A stretch of 8,702 nt of DNA from Acidobacteriota bacterium (GTDB lineage Bacteria; Actinomycetota; Acidimicrobiia; Acidimicrobiales; UBA8190), in contig JAGWNV010000091.1 in the NCBI GenBank assembly GCA_028872975.1, positions 1 through 8,702 on the forward strand, written 5' to 3'. Position numbers and translations under genes: made by a program. The notes beneath the pieces are model-generated. The model was given only the letters and a program-made list of their open reading frames with translations, was not told the origin of the DNA and did no database searches. Positions 1-5,960 of the stretch are shown in pieces (within the stretch, counting starts at the first letter, position 1; each line of letters begins with the position of its first letter).

Positions 1-2
1 GA

Positions 3-794
3 CTCGCCCTCGGGGGACCGGCGCCGGGGCCGCTCTCGGGCCGGCGGGTCGTGGTGACGAGGGCCGCCGAACGCGCCGGGGCCCTCACCGACCTGCTGGC
101 GGCGGCGGGTGCGGTGGTGGTGGGGCTCCCGGTGGTGGCGAGCGCCGATCCCGACGACGGCGGGGAGGCGCTGCGCCGGGCCATGGGCCGGGCCGGGAGC
201 TTCGACTGGCTGGTGTGGAGCTCCGCCGTCGGGGTGGACCGCGCCCTCGCCGGCGTCGCCGACGTCCGGGCGCTGGCCGGGGTGCGCCTGGCGGTGGTGG
301 GGCCGGCCACCGCCGCCGCCCTGGCCGCCCATCGCCTGGAGGCCGACCTGGTGGGCCCCGGCCCGGGGGCCGAGGGGCTCGTGGCCGCCATGCCCCCGGC
401 GCCGGCGGAGGGCCGCGCCGGCCGGGCGCCGGCGGTGCTCTACCCGCGTGCCGCCGAGGGGCGCCCCGTCCTCGGCGAGGGGCTTCGGGCCAAGGGGTGG
501 ACGGTGGAGGAGGTCGCCGCCTACCGCACCGTGGCCGTCACCGCCGCCCCCGAGGCGCTCCTCGACGAGGCGGCCGGGGCCGACGCCGTCACCTTCACCT
601 CGCCGTCGACGGTGCGGGCCTACCTGGCGCTGGCGGGGGAGCGACCGGTGCCGGCGGTGGTGGCCTGCATCGGCCCCACGACGGCCGAGGCGGCGCGTGC
701 CGCCGGCCTGGCCGTCGCCGTCGAGGCGTCGGGCGACGGGGTCGAGGGTCTCGTGGAGGCGCTCGGCGGCGCCCTGGCGCGGGGCCGTCGGTAG
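3..794 (+). CDS. hemD: Uroporphyrinogen-III synthase, 5' end outside window (partial)
   Basis: Cyclises hydroxymethylbilane to uroporphyrinogen III, inverting ring D, in the cytosol; the branch-point step toward haem, sirohaem and corrinoids. The family is poorly conserved in sequence, but the hallmarks are visible. They are an N-terminal strand reading GRRVVVTRA, a mid-domain VTFTSPSTVRAYLAL, and a C-terminal VACIGPTTAEAARAAG followed by an EGLVEAL helix. The first available starts in this frame are GTG codons at 51 and 54, but starting there would cut off part of the conserved first strand. The frame is open, without any ATG, GTG or TTG, back to base 3, where it reads PGPLSGRR. I therefore treat the gene as continuing upstream of the window. 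Actinobacteria often carry HemD fused behind a uroporphyrinogen-III methyltransferase domain, and this linker-like Pro/Gly stretch would suit that, but the sequence needed to tell is missing. The stop TAG lies 9 bases before hemB, and the neighbours support the assignment. Confidence 0.88.
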   Translation, partial: LALGGPAPGPLSGRRVVVTRAAERAGALTDLLAAAGAVVVGLPVVASADPDDGGEALRRAMGRAGSFDWLVWSSAVGVDRALAGVADVRALAGVRLAVVGPATAAALAAHRLEADLVGPGPGAEGLVAAMPPAPAEGRAGRAPAVLYPRAAEGRPVLGEGLRAKGWTVEEVAAYRTVAVTAAPEALLDEAAGADAVTFTSPSTVRAYLALAGERPVPAVVACIGPTTAEAARAAGLAVAVEASGDGVEGLVEALGGALARGRR

Positions 795-796
795 GA
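793..796 (+). promoter_or_regulatory. Shine-Dalgarno of hemB overlapping the hemD stop
   Basis: The bases AGGA at 793-796 overlap the hemD stop codon TAG (792-794) and lie seven bases before the GTG at 804. This is good spacing for a ribosome binding site. It supports GTG 804 as the hemB start and suggests that ribosomes finishing hemD re-initiate on hemB. Confidence 0.55.
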
Positions 797-803
797 TGCC
801 GTC

Positions 804-1793
804 GTGACGGGCGCCTTCCCGGTGCGGCGGATGCGGCGGCTGCGGCGCACCCCGGCGCTGCGGCGGCTCGTAGCCGAGACGGCGCTGCGCCCCGACGACC
901 TCGTGGCCCCGCTCTTCGTGCGCGAGGGGGTCGACGAGCCCGTGCCCATCGGGTCGCTCCCCGGCCACGTGCAGCACACCGTGCCGTCGCTCCTGGCCGA
1001 GGCCAAGCAGCTCGTCGCCCTCGGGGTGCCGGCCGTCGTCCTCTTCGGCGTGCCGGCGGCGAAGGACGCCGAGGGGTCGGGCGCCTGGGACCCCGACGGG
1101 ATCGTCCAGCGGGCCGTGTCCGAGCTCAAGGCCGCGGCCGGCGACGAGCTCGTCGTGATCTGCGACCTGTGCCTCGACGAGTACACCGACCACGGCCACT
1201 GCGGGGTGCTCGGTGCCGACGGCGGCGTCGACAACGACGCCACCGTCGAGCGCTACGGCCGGGTGGCCCTGGCCCAGGCGCGCGCCGGCGCCGACGTGGT
1301 CGCCCCCAGCGGGATGATGGACGGGCAGGTGGCCGCCATCCGCGCCGCCCTCGACGGGGAGGGCTTCACCGAGACGGCCGTGCTCGCCTACGCGGCGAAG
1401 TACGCGTCGGCCCTCTACGGGCCGTTCCGGGAGGCGGTCGACGTCACCATCGCCGGCGGGGGCGACCGGCGGGGCTACCAGCAGGACCCCGCCAACCGCC
1501 GTGAGGCGCTGGCCGAGGTGGCCCTCGACGTGGCCGAGGGCGCCGACATGGTCATGGTGAAGCCCGCCCTCGCCTACTTGGACGTCCTGGCCGAGGTGGC
1601 CCGCACCTGCGAGGTGCCCGTGGCCGCCTACCACGTGAGCGGGGAGTACGCCATGGTGAAGGCCGCCGCCGAGCGGGGCTGGATCGACGGTGAGGCCGTG
1701 CTCCTCGAGCACCTCCTCGCCGTGAAGCGCGCCGGGGCGACGGCGGTGCTCACCTACGGGGCCGCCGAGGTGGCCCGGCTCCTCGCCGGGTGA
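804..1793 (+). CDS. hemB: Porphobilinogen synthase (5-aminolevulinate dehydratase)
   Basis: Condenses two 5-aminolevulinate molecules to porphobilinogen in the cytosol; the family is a TIM barrel that assembles as an octamer. The 329-residue length is normal. The N-terminal arm carries FPVRRMRRLRR, then DDLVAPLFVREG. The two Schiff-base lysines are K199 (in AAKYASALYGPFR) and K253 (in DMVMVKPALAYLD). The active-site metal loop reads CDLCLDEYTDHGHC. C123 and C133 align with two of the three zinc cysteines of the E. coli enzyme, while the middle one is replaced by D125. The allosteric-site region RYGRVALAQARAGADVVAPSG and the lid segment around YQQDPANRREAL are intact. GTG 804 is preferred because AGGA precedes it by seven bases; an ATG at 831 would remove part of the arm. 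The stop overlaps the hemL start (GTGA), so the two are probably translationally coupled. Confidence 0.97.
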   Translation: MTGAFPVRRMRRLRRTPALRRLVAETALRPDDLVAPLFVREGVDEPVPIGSLPGHVQHTVPSLLAEAKQLVALGVPAVVLFGVPAAKDAEGSGAWDPDGIVQRAVSELKAAAGDELVVICDLCLDEYTDHGHCGVLGADGGVDNDATVERYGRVALAQARAGADVVAPSGMMDGQVAAIRAALDGEGFTETAVLAYAAKYASALYGPFREAVDVTIAGGGDRRGYQQDPANRREALAEVALDVAEGADMVMVKPALAYLDVLAEVARTCEVPVAAYHVSGEYAMVKAAAERGWIDGEAVLLEHLLAVKRAGATAVLTYGAAEVARLLAG

Positions 1794-3061
1794 CGGCCGG
1801 GGGCAACCGGGCCTGGTTCGACCGGGCCCGGCAGGTCATCCCCGGCGGCGTCGACTCGCCGGTGCGGTCCTTCGCGGCGGTGGGGGGCACGCCCTACACC
1901 GTGGTGCGGGGCGAGGGGCCCTACGTGTGGGACGCCGACGGCCGCCGCTACGTCGACCTCGTCCAGTCCTACGGGGCCGTGCTCCTCGGCCACGCCCACG
2001 GCGCCGTCACCGCCGCGCTGGCCGAGGCGGCCGCCGCCGGCACCACCTTCGGCGCCCCCACCCCCGGCGAGGTCCTGTTGGCCGAGCTCGTGACCGGGGC
2101 GGTGGAGGGCTGCGAGCAGGTCCGGTTCGTGTCGTCGGGCACCGAGGCGGCCATGAGCGCGCTGCGCCTGGCCAGAGGCTGCACCGGGCGCGACCGGGTG
2201 GTGAAGTTCGACGGCTGCTACCACGGCCACGCCGACGCCCTCCTGGCCGGCGCCGGGAGCGGCGCCGCCACCCTGGGCCTGCCCGGCTCGGCCGGGGTGC
2301 CCGCCGGCGCCGTGGCCGACACCCTGGTGGTGCCCTACAACGTGGTGCCCGAGCTCGACGAGCGGGTGGCCTGCGTCGTCGTCGAGCCGGTGGCCGCCAA
2401 CATGGGCCTCGTCGCCCCCGCCCCCGGGTTCCTCGAGGGGCTCCGGCGGGCCTGCGACGAGGTGGGGGCGCTCCTCGTCTTCGACGAGGTCATCACCGGC
2501 TTCCGGCTCGGCCCCGGCGGGGCCGCCGCCCGCTACGGCGTCCGGCCCGACCTGTGGTGCTTCGGCAAGGTGATCGGCGGCGGGCTCCCCGTGGGCGCCT
2601 TCGGGGGCCGCCGGGAGGTCATGGCCGTGCTCGCCCCCGACGGCCCCGTGTACCAGGCCGGGACCCTGTCGGGGAACCCCCTCGCCACCGCCGCCGGCCG
2701 GGCCGTGCTGTCGAGCGTGGGGCCGGCCGACTACGAGGCCCTGGCCGGGCGGGCCCGGCGCTTCGGCGACGGCCTGGCCGGGGCCGTGGGCGCCGCCGGG
2801 CTGGCCGTGCAGGTCCCGGTGGTGGGCCCGCTCGTGGGGATCTTCTTCGCCGAGGCCGAAGTGGGCGACTACGCGGCGGCCCGGGCCTCGGCGTCCTCGG
2901 GGCGCTACGCGGCGTTCTTCACGGCCATGCTCGAGCGCGGCGTGGCCCTGGCGCCGGGGCCCTACGAGGTGCTCTTCCCCGGGATGGCCCACGACGAGGC
3001 CGTCCTCGACGAGGTGGTGGCGCTGTCCGCCGAGGCCGCCGCCGCCGTGGCGGGCGGCTGA
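1790..3061 (+). CDS. hemL: Glutamate-1-semialdehyde 2,1-aminomutase
   Basis: A PLP enzyme that converts glutamate-1-semialdehyde to 5-aminolevulinate, the last step of the C5 route to tetrapyrroles. It belongs to the class-III aminotransferase fold and normally works as a cytosolic homodimer. The length of 423 residues is usual. Visible motifs in order are IPGGVDSPVR (17-26), the phosphate-binding SSGTEAAMSALRLARG (115-130), CYHGHADAL (143-151), FDEVITGFR with the pyridine-nitrogen aspartate D232 (231-239), and FGKVIGGGLPVGAFGG with the Schiff-base lysine K260. GTLSGNPLA (291-299) follows. The GTG start at 1790 overlaps the hemB TGA by four bases, with no clear Shine-Dalgarno, so translation probably relies on coupling to hemB. 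Its presence means 5-aminolevulinate is made from glutamyl-tRNA, so a hemA reductase should exist elsewhere, probably upstream. The alternative, a general class-III aminotransferase, is unlikely given the motif set and neighbours. Confidence 0.97.
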   Translation: MTAGGNRAWFDRARQVIPGGVDSPVRSFAAVGGTPYTVVRGEGPYVWDADGRRYVDLVQSYGAVLLGHAHGAVTAALAEAAAAGTTFGAPTPGEVLLAELVTGAVEGCEQVRFVSSGTEAAMSALRLARGCTGRDRVVKFDGCYHGHADALLAGAGSGAATLGLPGSAGVPAGAVADTLVVPYNVVPELDERVACVVVEPVAANMGLVAPAPGFLEGLRRACDEVGALLVFDEVITGFRLGPGGAAARYGVRPDLWCFGKVIGGGLPVGAFGGRREVMAVLAPDGPVYQAGTLSGNPLATAAGRAVLSSVGPADYEALAGRARRFGDGLAGAVGAAGLAVQVPVVGPLVGIFFAEAEVGDYAAARASASSGRYAAFFTAMLERGVALAPGPYEVLFPGMAHDEAVLDEVVALSAEAAAAVAGG

Positions 3062-3070
3062 GGGTCCCGG

Positions 3071-4333
3071 TTACAGGCCCGGCACGGCCCGGGCGATGGC
3101 GGCCAGGCCCTGGTAGGTCCGCTCGGCGGCACCGATCTCGTCGCCGCGCATGAGGTTGCCCATGATCTTGAGCAGCACCCCCATGACCGTCTGGGACCGC
3201 ATGCCGGTGCGGACGCAGGCCTCCATGATCCGGGGGTGGCTGATCAGGGCCACGAAGTCGCGGGCCACCCGGTAGTAGAGGCCGTAGGCGTCCTCGAGCT
3301 GGCGCTCGTAGTCGTCGAGGGCGGCCGTCCCCTCGCCCGAGAGGGCCCGGCCCAGGCAGGCGGCGGCCAGGCGGCCCGTCTCGTAGCCGTAGGCGATGCC
3401 CTCGCCGTTCATGGGGTTGATGGCCCCCGCCGCGTCCCCCACGGCGACCACCGTCGGCCCGACGCGCGGCGCCACCGACAGGCCCATGGGGAGCTTCCCG
3501 CCCGTGGGGGGCCCGCAGGAGACCTGGGGGGAGAGCCCCCAGGACCTGGGCGCCTGGTCGAGGAAGGCGCTCATGAGGTGGCTCGTGTTGATGCCCTTGT
3601 ACTTGCCCTCGGCCGAGAGCAGCCCCACGCCCACGTTCACCCGCCCGTCGCCGAGGGGGAAGATCCAGCCGTAGCCGGGCACCACCTCGCTCCCGCCCAC
3701 GCGGAGGTCGAGGTGGGACTCGATGAACTCGTCGTCGTGGCGGGGGGAGCGGAAGTAGCCCCGCAGGGCCATGCCGAGGGGGTGGCCCCGGTCCCGGGTG
3801 GCCCCGAGGGCCCGGCCGAAGCGGGAGTTGGCGCCGTCGGCCACCACCACGTAGCGGGCCCGGATGAAGCGGGTGGCCCGCGTGGCCCGGTCGACGACCA
3901 GGGCGCCGGTGCAGCGGGGCAGCCGCCCGGGGGCCTCGTCGCCGTCCTCGAGGACGGGCTCGGCCGCCTCGGTGCCCTGGTAGACGACGGCGCCGGCCTT
4001 CTCGGCCCGCTCGGCCACGAGCTGGTCGAGGTCGTGGCGGGTGATGACGTAGCCGACGTCGGGGAACGAGGGGTGGCGGGGCCAGGCCAGCTCCATGGTG
4101 AGGCCGAACCCGCAGCTGCGCAGGCCCCGGTGGCGGTGGGCCCCGGCCAGGGCCCCGGCCAGGCCCATGTCGGTGAGCTGGCGGACCGAGCGGGGGGTGA
4201 GGCCGTCGCCGCAGGTCTTCTCCCGGGGGAAGCGCTTCTTCTCGACCACCGCCACGTCCCAGCCGGCGTCGGCCAGCCAGTAGGCGCAGGCGCTGCCGCC
4301 GGGGCCGGCCCCGATCACGAGGACGTCGTGCAT
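3071..4333 (-). CDS. menJ: FAD-dependent geranylgeranyl reductase family protein, MenJ-like menaquinone reductase
   Basis: Predicted flavoprotein that saturates a double bond of a polyprenyl chain, most likely the beta-isoprene unit of menaquinone, at the inner face of the membrane. From the ATG at 4333 it has 420 residues. The Rossmann FAD motif is VIGAGPGGSACAYWL (6-20), with E31 ending the second strand. The substrate-proximal CGDGLTPRSV (41-50) follows. Next come the second FAD segment VVVADGANSRFGRALG (162-177) and PGYGWIFPLGDGRVNVGVG (219-237). The third FAD motif GDAAGAINPMNGEGIAYG (299-316) runs on into YETGRLAA. As I remember it, mycobacterial MenJ (Rv0561c) shares the CGDGLTPR, PGYGWIFPLG and NGEGI blocks. 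The position next to nuoA fits quinone tailoring for respiration. An in-frame GTG at 4345 would add four residues and is favoured by a possible leaderless promoter. The alternative is a reductase acting on geranylgeranyl lipids or another polyprenyl substrate; the family is sure, the substrate is not. Confidence 0.85.
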   Translation of the reverse strand: MHDVLVIGAGPGGSACAYWLADAGWDVAVVEKKRFPREKTCGDGLTPRSVRQLTDMGLAGALAGAHRHRGLRSCGFGLTMELAWPRHPSFPDVGYVITRHDLDQLVAERAEKAGAVVYQGTEAAEPVLEDGDEAPGRLPRCTGALVVDRATRATRFIRARYVVVADGANSRFGRALGATRDRGHPLGMALRGYFRSPRHDDEFIESHLDLRVGGSEVVPGYGWIFPLGDGRVNVGVGLLSAEGKYKGINTSHLMSAFLDQAPRSWGLSPQVSCGPPTGGKLPMGLSVAPRVGPTVVAVGDAAGAINPMNGEGIAYGYETGRLAAACLGRALSGEGTAALDDYERQLEDAYGLYYRVARDFVALISHPRIMEACVRTGMRSQTVMGVLLKIMGNLMRGDEIGAAERTYQGLAAIARAVPGL

Positions 4334-4345
4334 CTCGTTGTCCAC

Positions 4346-4484
4346 CGAGGCGATCGTAGGTCGGGCCGGCCGAGGGCTCGACCGGGCCGTCCCGGGGCCG
4401 TCCACGGGGGGTGCCGGGGCGGCCGGCGGGGGGCCGCGACGAATGTGCGTCCGAGAACGAGCGCGTGGTAGACCGGGGCCGCTC
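4346..4484. promoter_or_regulatory. Divergent intergenic region between the menJ-like gene and nuoA
   Basis: This is the only non-coding stretch of more than a few bases. It separates two genes that are transcribed away from each other, so it must hold promoters for both unless transcription enters from elsewhere. On the minus strand a TACGAT box is visible next to the reductase start. For nuoA I see no convincing -10/-35 pair; the only Shine-Dalgarno candidate is GGGG at 4475-4478, six bases before the ATG. No operator palindrome or terminator stands out against the strong C/G bias. Confidence 0.6.
4353..4358 (-). promoter_or_regulatory. Candidate -10 box for a leaderless menJ-like transcript
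   Basis: On the minus strand the hexamer TACGAT (4358 to 4353) matches the actinobacterial TANNNT consensus. Exactly seven bases separate it from the GTG at 4345, which is in frame with the reductase. Such spacing would put the transcription start on the start codon itself, giving a leaderless mRNA, which is common in actinobacteria. The -35 region, TCGAGC with a 17-base spacer, is a poor match. Confidence 0.4.
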
Positions 4485-4940
4485 ATGGCCCAGTACCTCC
4501 CGGTCCTCCTCCTTCTCGCCCTGAGCACCGTCTTCGCGGCGCTCTCGTTCGTCGCCTCCTCGCTCCTGGCGCCGCGCAAGCGGCCCACGGCGGCCAAGGT
4601 CGCCCCCTACGAGTGCGGCATCGTGCCCGACGTCGAGCCGCCCCAGCGGTTCCCGGTGCGCTTCTACCTCGTGGCGATGATCTTCATCATCTTCGACATC
4701 GAGATCGTCTTCCTCTACCCGTGGGCGGTCACCTACCGGGAGCTCGGCACCTTCGGGCTCGTCGAGGTGCTCGTCTTCGCCGCCATCGTCTTCGTGTCCT
4801 TCGTGTACCTCGTGAGCAACGGGGCGCTCGACTGGGGGCCGGCCAAGCGCCTGCGGGTGGCCATGGGGGAGCGCACCACCGAGTCGACCGTGGCCCGCGT
4901 CGGTCCCGAGGGCGGGCCTCGCGCCGGGCGGGCCGCCTAG
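4485..4940 (+). CDS. nuoA: NADH-quinone oxidoreductase (complex I) subunit A
   Basis: Small membrane subunit of proton-pumping complex I, lying beside NuoH near the quinone entry channel. The 151 residues show three hydrophobic helices at about 3-29, 58-80 and 90-112. The long first loop carries the family signature PYECGIVPD (41-49, cysteine C44), and the second helix region carries RFYLVAMIFIIFDIEIVFLY. I chose ATG 4485 because it gives the usual short N-terminus running straight into helix 1. An in-frame ATG at 4443 would add 14 mostly charged or Gly/Pro residues that family members normally lack. After helix 3 there is a charged, Gly-rich tail of about 35 residues (from 117), longer than I expect for this subunit. 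It is the first gene of the nuo series, and nuoB follows 13 bases downstream. Confidence 0.96.
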   Translation: MAQYLPVLLLLALSTVFAALSFVASSLLAPRKRPTAAKVAPYECGIVPDVEPPQRFPVRFYLVAMIFIIFDIEIVFLYPWAVTYRELGTFGLVEVLVFAAIVFVSFVYLVSNGALDWGPAKRLRVAMGERTTESTVARVGPEGGPRAGRAA

Positions 4941-4942
4941 CC

Positions 4943-4950
4943 AGGGGGAG
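4943..4950 (+). promoter_or_regulatory. Shine-Dalgarno of nuoB
   Basis: The purine run AGGGGGAG lies in the 13-base gap after the nuoA stop and ends three bases before the ATG at 4954. It supports that start. It is the clearest ribosome binding site near the head of the operon, and its spacing is slightly short. Confidence 0.5.
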
Positions 4951-4953
4951 TCC

Positions 4954-5514
4954 ATGGGGCTGGAGGACCTCCCGCACAACTTCCTGACCGGCCGCCTCGA
5001 GGACCTCGTCAAGTGGTCCCGGCGGATGAGCGTCTGGCCGGCCACCTTCGGCCTGGCCTGCTGCGCCATCGAGATGATGGCGGTGGGGGCGGCCGACTTC
5101 GACCTGAGCCGGTTCGGCATGGAGGTGTTCCGGGCCTCGCCGCGCCAGGCCGACCTCATGATCGTGGCCGGGCGGGTCTCGCAGAAGATGGCCCCGGTGC
5201 TGCGCCAGGTCTACGACCAGATGATGGAGCCCAAGTGGGTCATCTCCATGGGGGTGTGCGCCTCGACGGGGGGGATGTTCAACAACTACGCCATCGTCCA
5301 GGGCGTCGACCAGATCGTCCCCGTGGACGTCTACGCGCCGGGCTGCCCCCCGAGCCCCGAGACCCTCATGCACGCCATCCTCACGCTGCACGAGAAGATC
5401 CGCACCGGCGAGATCACCCGGCGGCCCCATGTCCCCGACAGTGGTGGCGAGGAGGAGCTGGCCGGGTGGGTGCCCGAGCGCCCCGGCGCCGTGCGCCTGG
5501 GGACGCCCCGTTGA
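4954..5514 (+). CDS. nuoB: NADH-quinone oxidoreductase (complex I) subunit B
   Basis: Peripheral-arm subunit that holds iron-sulfur cluster N2, the direct electron donor to quinone, at the interface with NuoD. The length of 186 residues is normal. All four cluster ligands are visible: adjacent C36 and C37 in FGLACCAIEMM, C102 in SMGVCASTGGMFNNYA, and C131 in VYAPGCPPSPE. The segment ASPRQADLMIVAGRVSQKM (61-79) is a further family hallmark. The last 30 or so residues (from about 157) are variable, Glu/Pro/Gly-rich and probably flexible. ATG 4954 is preceded by AGGGGGAG. The stop TGA overlaps the TTG start of nuoC by four bases. Orphan hydrogenase-type NuoB homologues are ruled out by the flanking nuoA, C and D. 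Confidence 0.98.
   Translation: MGLEDLPHNFLTGRLEDLVKWSRRMSVWPATFGLACCAIEMMAVGAADFDLSRFGMEVFRASPRQADLMIVAGRVSQKMAPVLRQVYDQMMEPKWVISMGVCASTGGMFNNYAIVQGVDQIVPVDVYAPGCPPSPETLMHAILTLHEKIRTGEITRRPHVPDSGGEEELAGWVPERPGAVRLGTPR
5499..5503 (+). promoter_or_regulatory. Shine-Dalgarno supporting the TTG start of nuoC
   Basis: GGGGA at 5499-5503, inside the end of nuoB, lies seven bases before the TTG at 5511. It supports TTG as the nuoC start. It is a moderate match to the anti-Shine-Dalgarno sequence, and G runs are common in this genome. Confidence 0.4.
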
Positions 5515-5960
5515 CCGCCGTCGAGGGGGCGGCGACGTTCCCGTCGCGCCGCGACTACCACGACGCGGTCTCGAGGCTGCGGGACGAGGGCTTCGAGATG
5601 TGCCTCGACCTCTGTGCCGTCGACTACCTGAGCCACTTCGGCCGGCGCCTTCCCCCCGAGGTGTCGCCCGAGCGCTTCGAGGTGGTGGTGCAGCTGGTGT
5701 CGGTGTCCGGCCGCCGCCGGGTGCAGGTGCGGGTGCAGGTGCCCGAGTCCGACCCCGTGCTCGCCTCGCTGTGGGACCTCTACCCCGGGGTCGAGGCCAT
5801 GGAGCGCGAGGCCTTCGACATGGTCGGGATCCGCTTCGCCGGGCATCCCGACCTGACCCGGATCCTCATGCCCGAGGACTGGGAGGGCCATCCCCTGCGC
5901 AAGGACTACGGCGTGGGCCGGGTCCCGGTGCAGTTCAAGGACGCCCCGGGGCCCCGATGA
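5511..5960 (+). CDS. nuoC: NADH-quinone oxidoreductase (complex I) subunit C (30 kDa), short form
   Basis: Peripheral-arm subunit without cofactors that packs on NuoD and NuoB and helps to build the connecting module. The family core is clear: LDLCAVDYLSHFG (about 30-42), a strand pair around ERFEVVVQLVSVSGRRRVQV, DLYPGVEAMEREAFDMVGIR (residues about 88-107), then GHPDLTRILMPEDWEGHPL ending in RKDYGV. The start is a TTG at 5511, overlapping the nuoB stop (TTGA), with GGGGA seven bases upstream. No better start is visible without a long overlap into nuoB. At 149 residues it is clearly shorter than the roughly 200 or more usual for free-standing NuoC. The missing part is the N-terminal region before the AVDY strand; only about 30 residues precede that motif. 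The conserved 30-kDa signature is complete, so I read it as functional rather than broken. Confidence 0.94.
   Translation: MTAVEGAATFPSRRDYHDAVSRLRDEGFEMCLDLCAVDYLSHFGRRLPPEVSPERFEVVVQLVSVSGRRRVQVRVQVPESDPVLASLWDLYPGVEAMEREAFDMVGIRFAGHPDLTRILMPEDWEGHPLRKDYGVGRVPVQFKDAPGPR

Noticed and set aside
1754..2992. A 412-codon open frame antisense to hemL
   Set aside because: The Gly/His/Ala-rich composition is typical of the antisense of GC-rich coding DNA. No motif is visible and hemL on the other strand is unambiguous.
3077..3094. GCCCGG/CCGGGC hairpin as an intrinsic terminator for the hem operon
   Set aside because: The stem is short, the loop is itself GC-rich and no T run follows. Such stems arise often by chance here, so I do not annotate a terminator.
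3236..4471. A 411-codon plus-strand open frame opposite the reductase gene
   Set aside because: It is low in complexity (Gly, Val, His, Ala) and has no recognisable domain. The minus-strand gene has clear FAD motifs throughout.
4443..4484. Upstream ATG at 4443 as the nuoA start
   Set aside because: It would add 14 residues, mostly charged or Gly/Pro (MCVRERARGRPGPL), before the first membrane helix, unlike the usual NuoA N-terminus. There is no clear Shine-Dalgarno.
2919..5159. A 746-codon open frame on the minus strand spanning hemL, the reductase, nuoA and nuoB
   Set aside because: Its translation is dominated by Arg, Pro and Gly with no domain. It overlaps four recognisable genes, including the reductase in a different frame of the same strand. 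Long empty frames are expected at this GC content.
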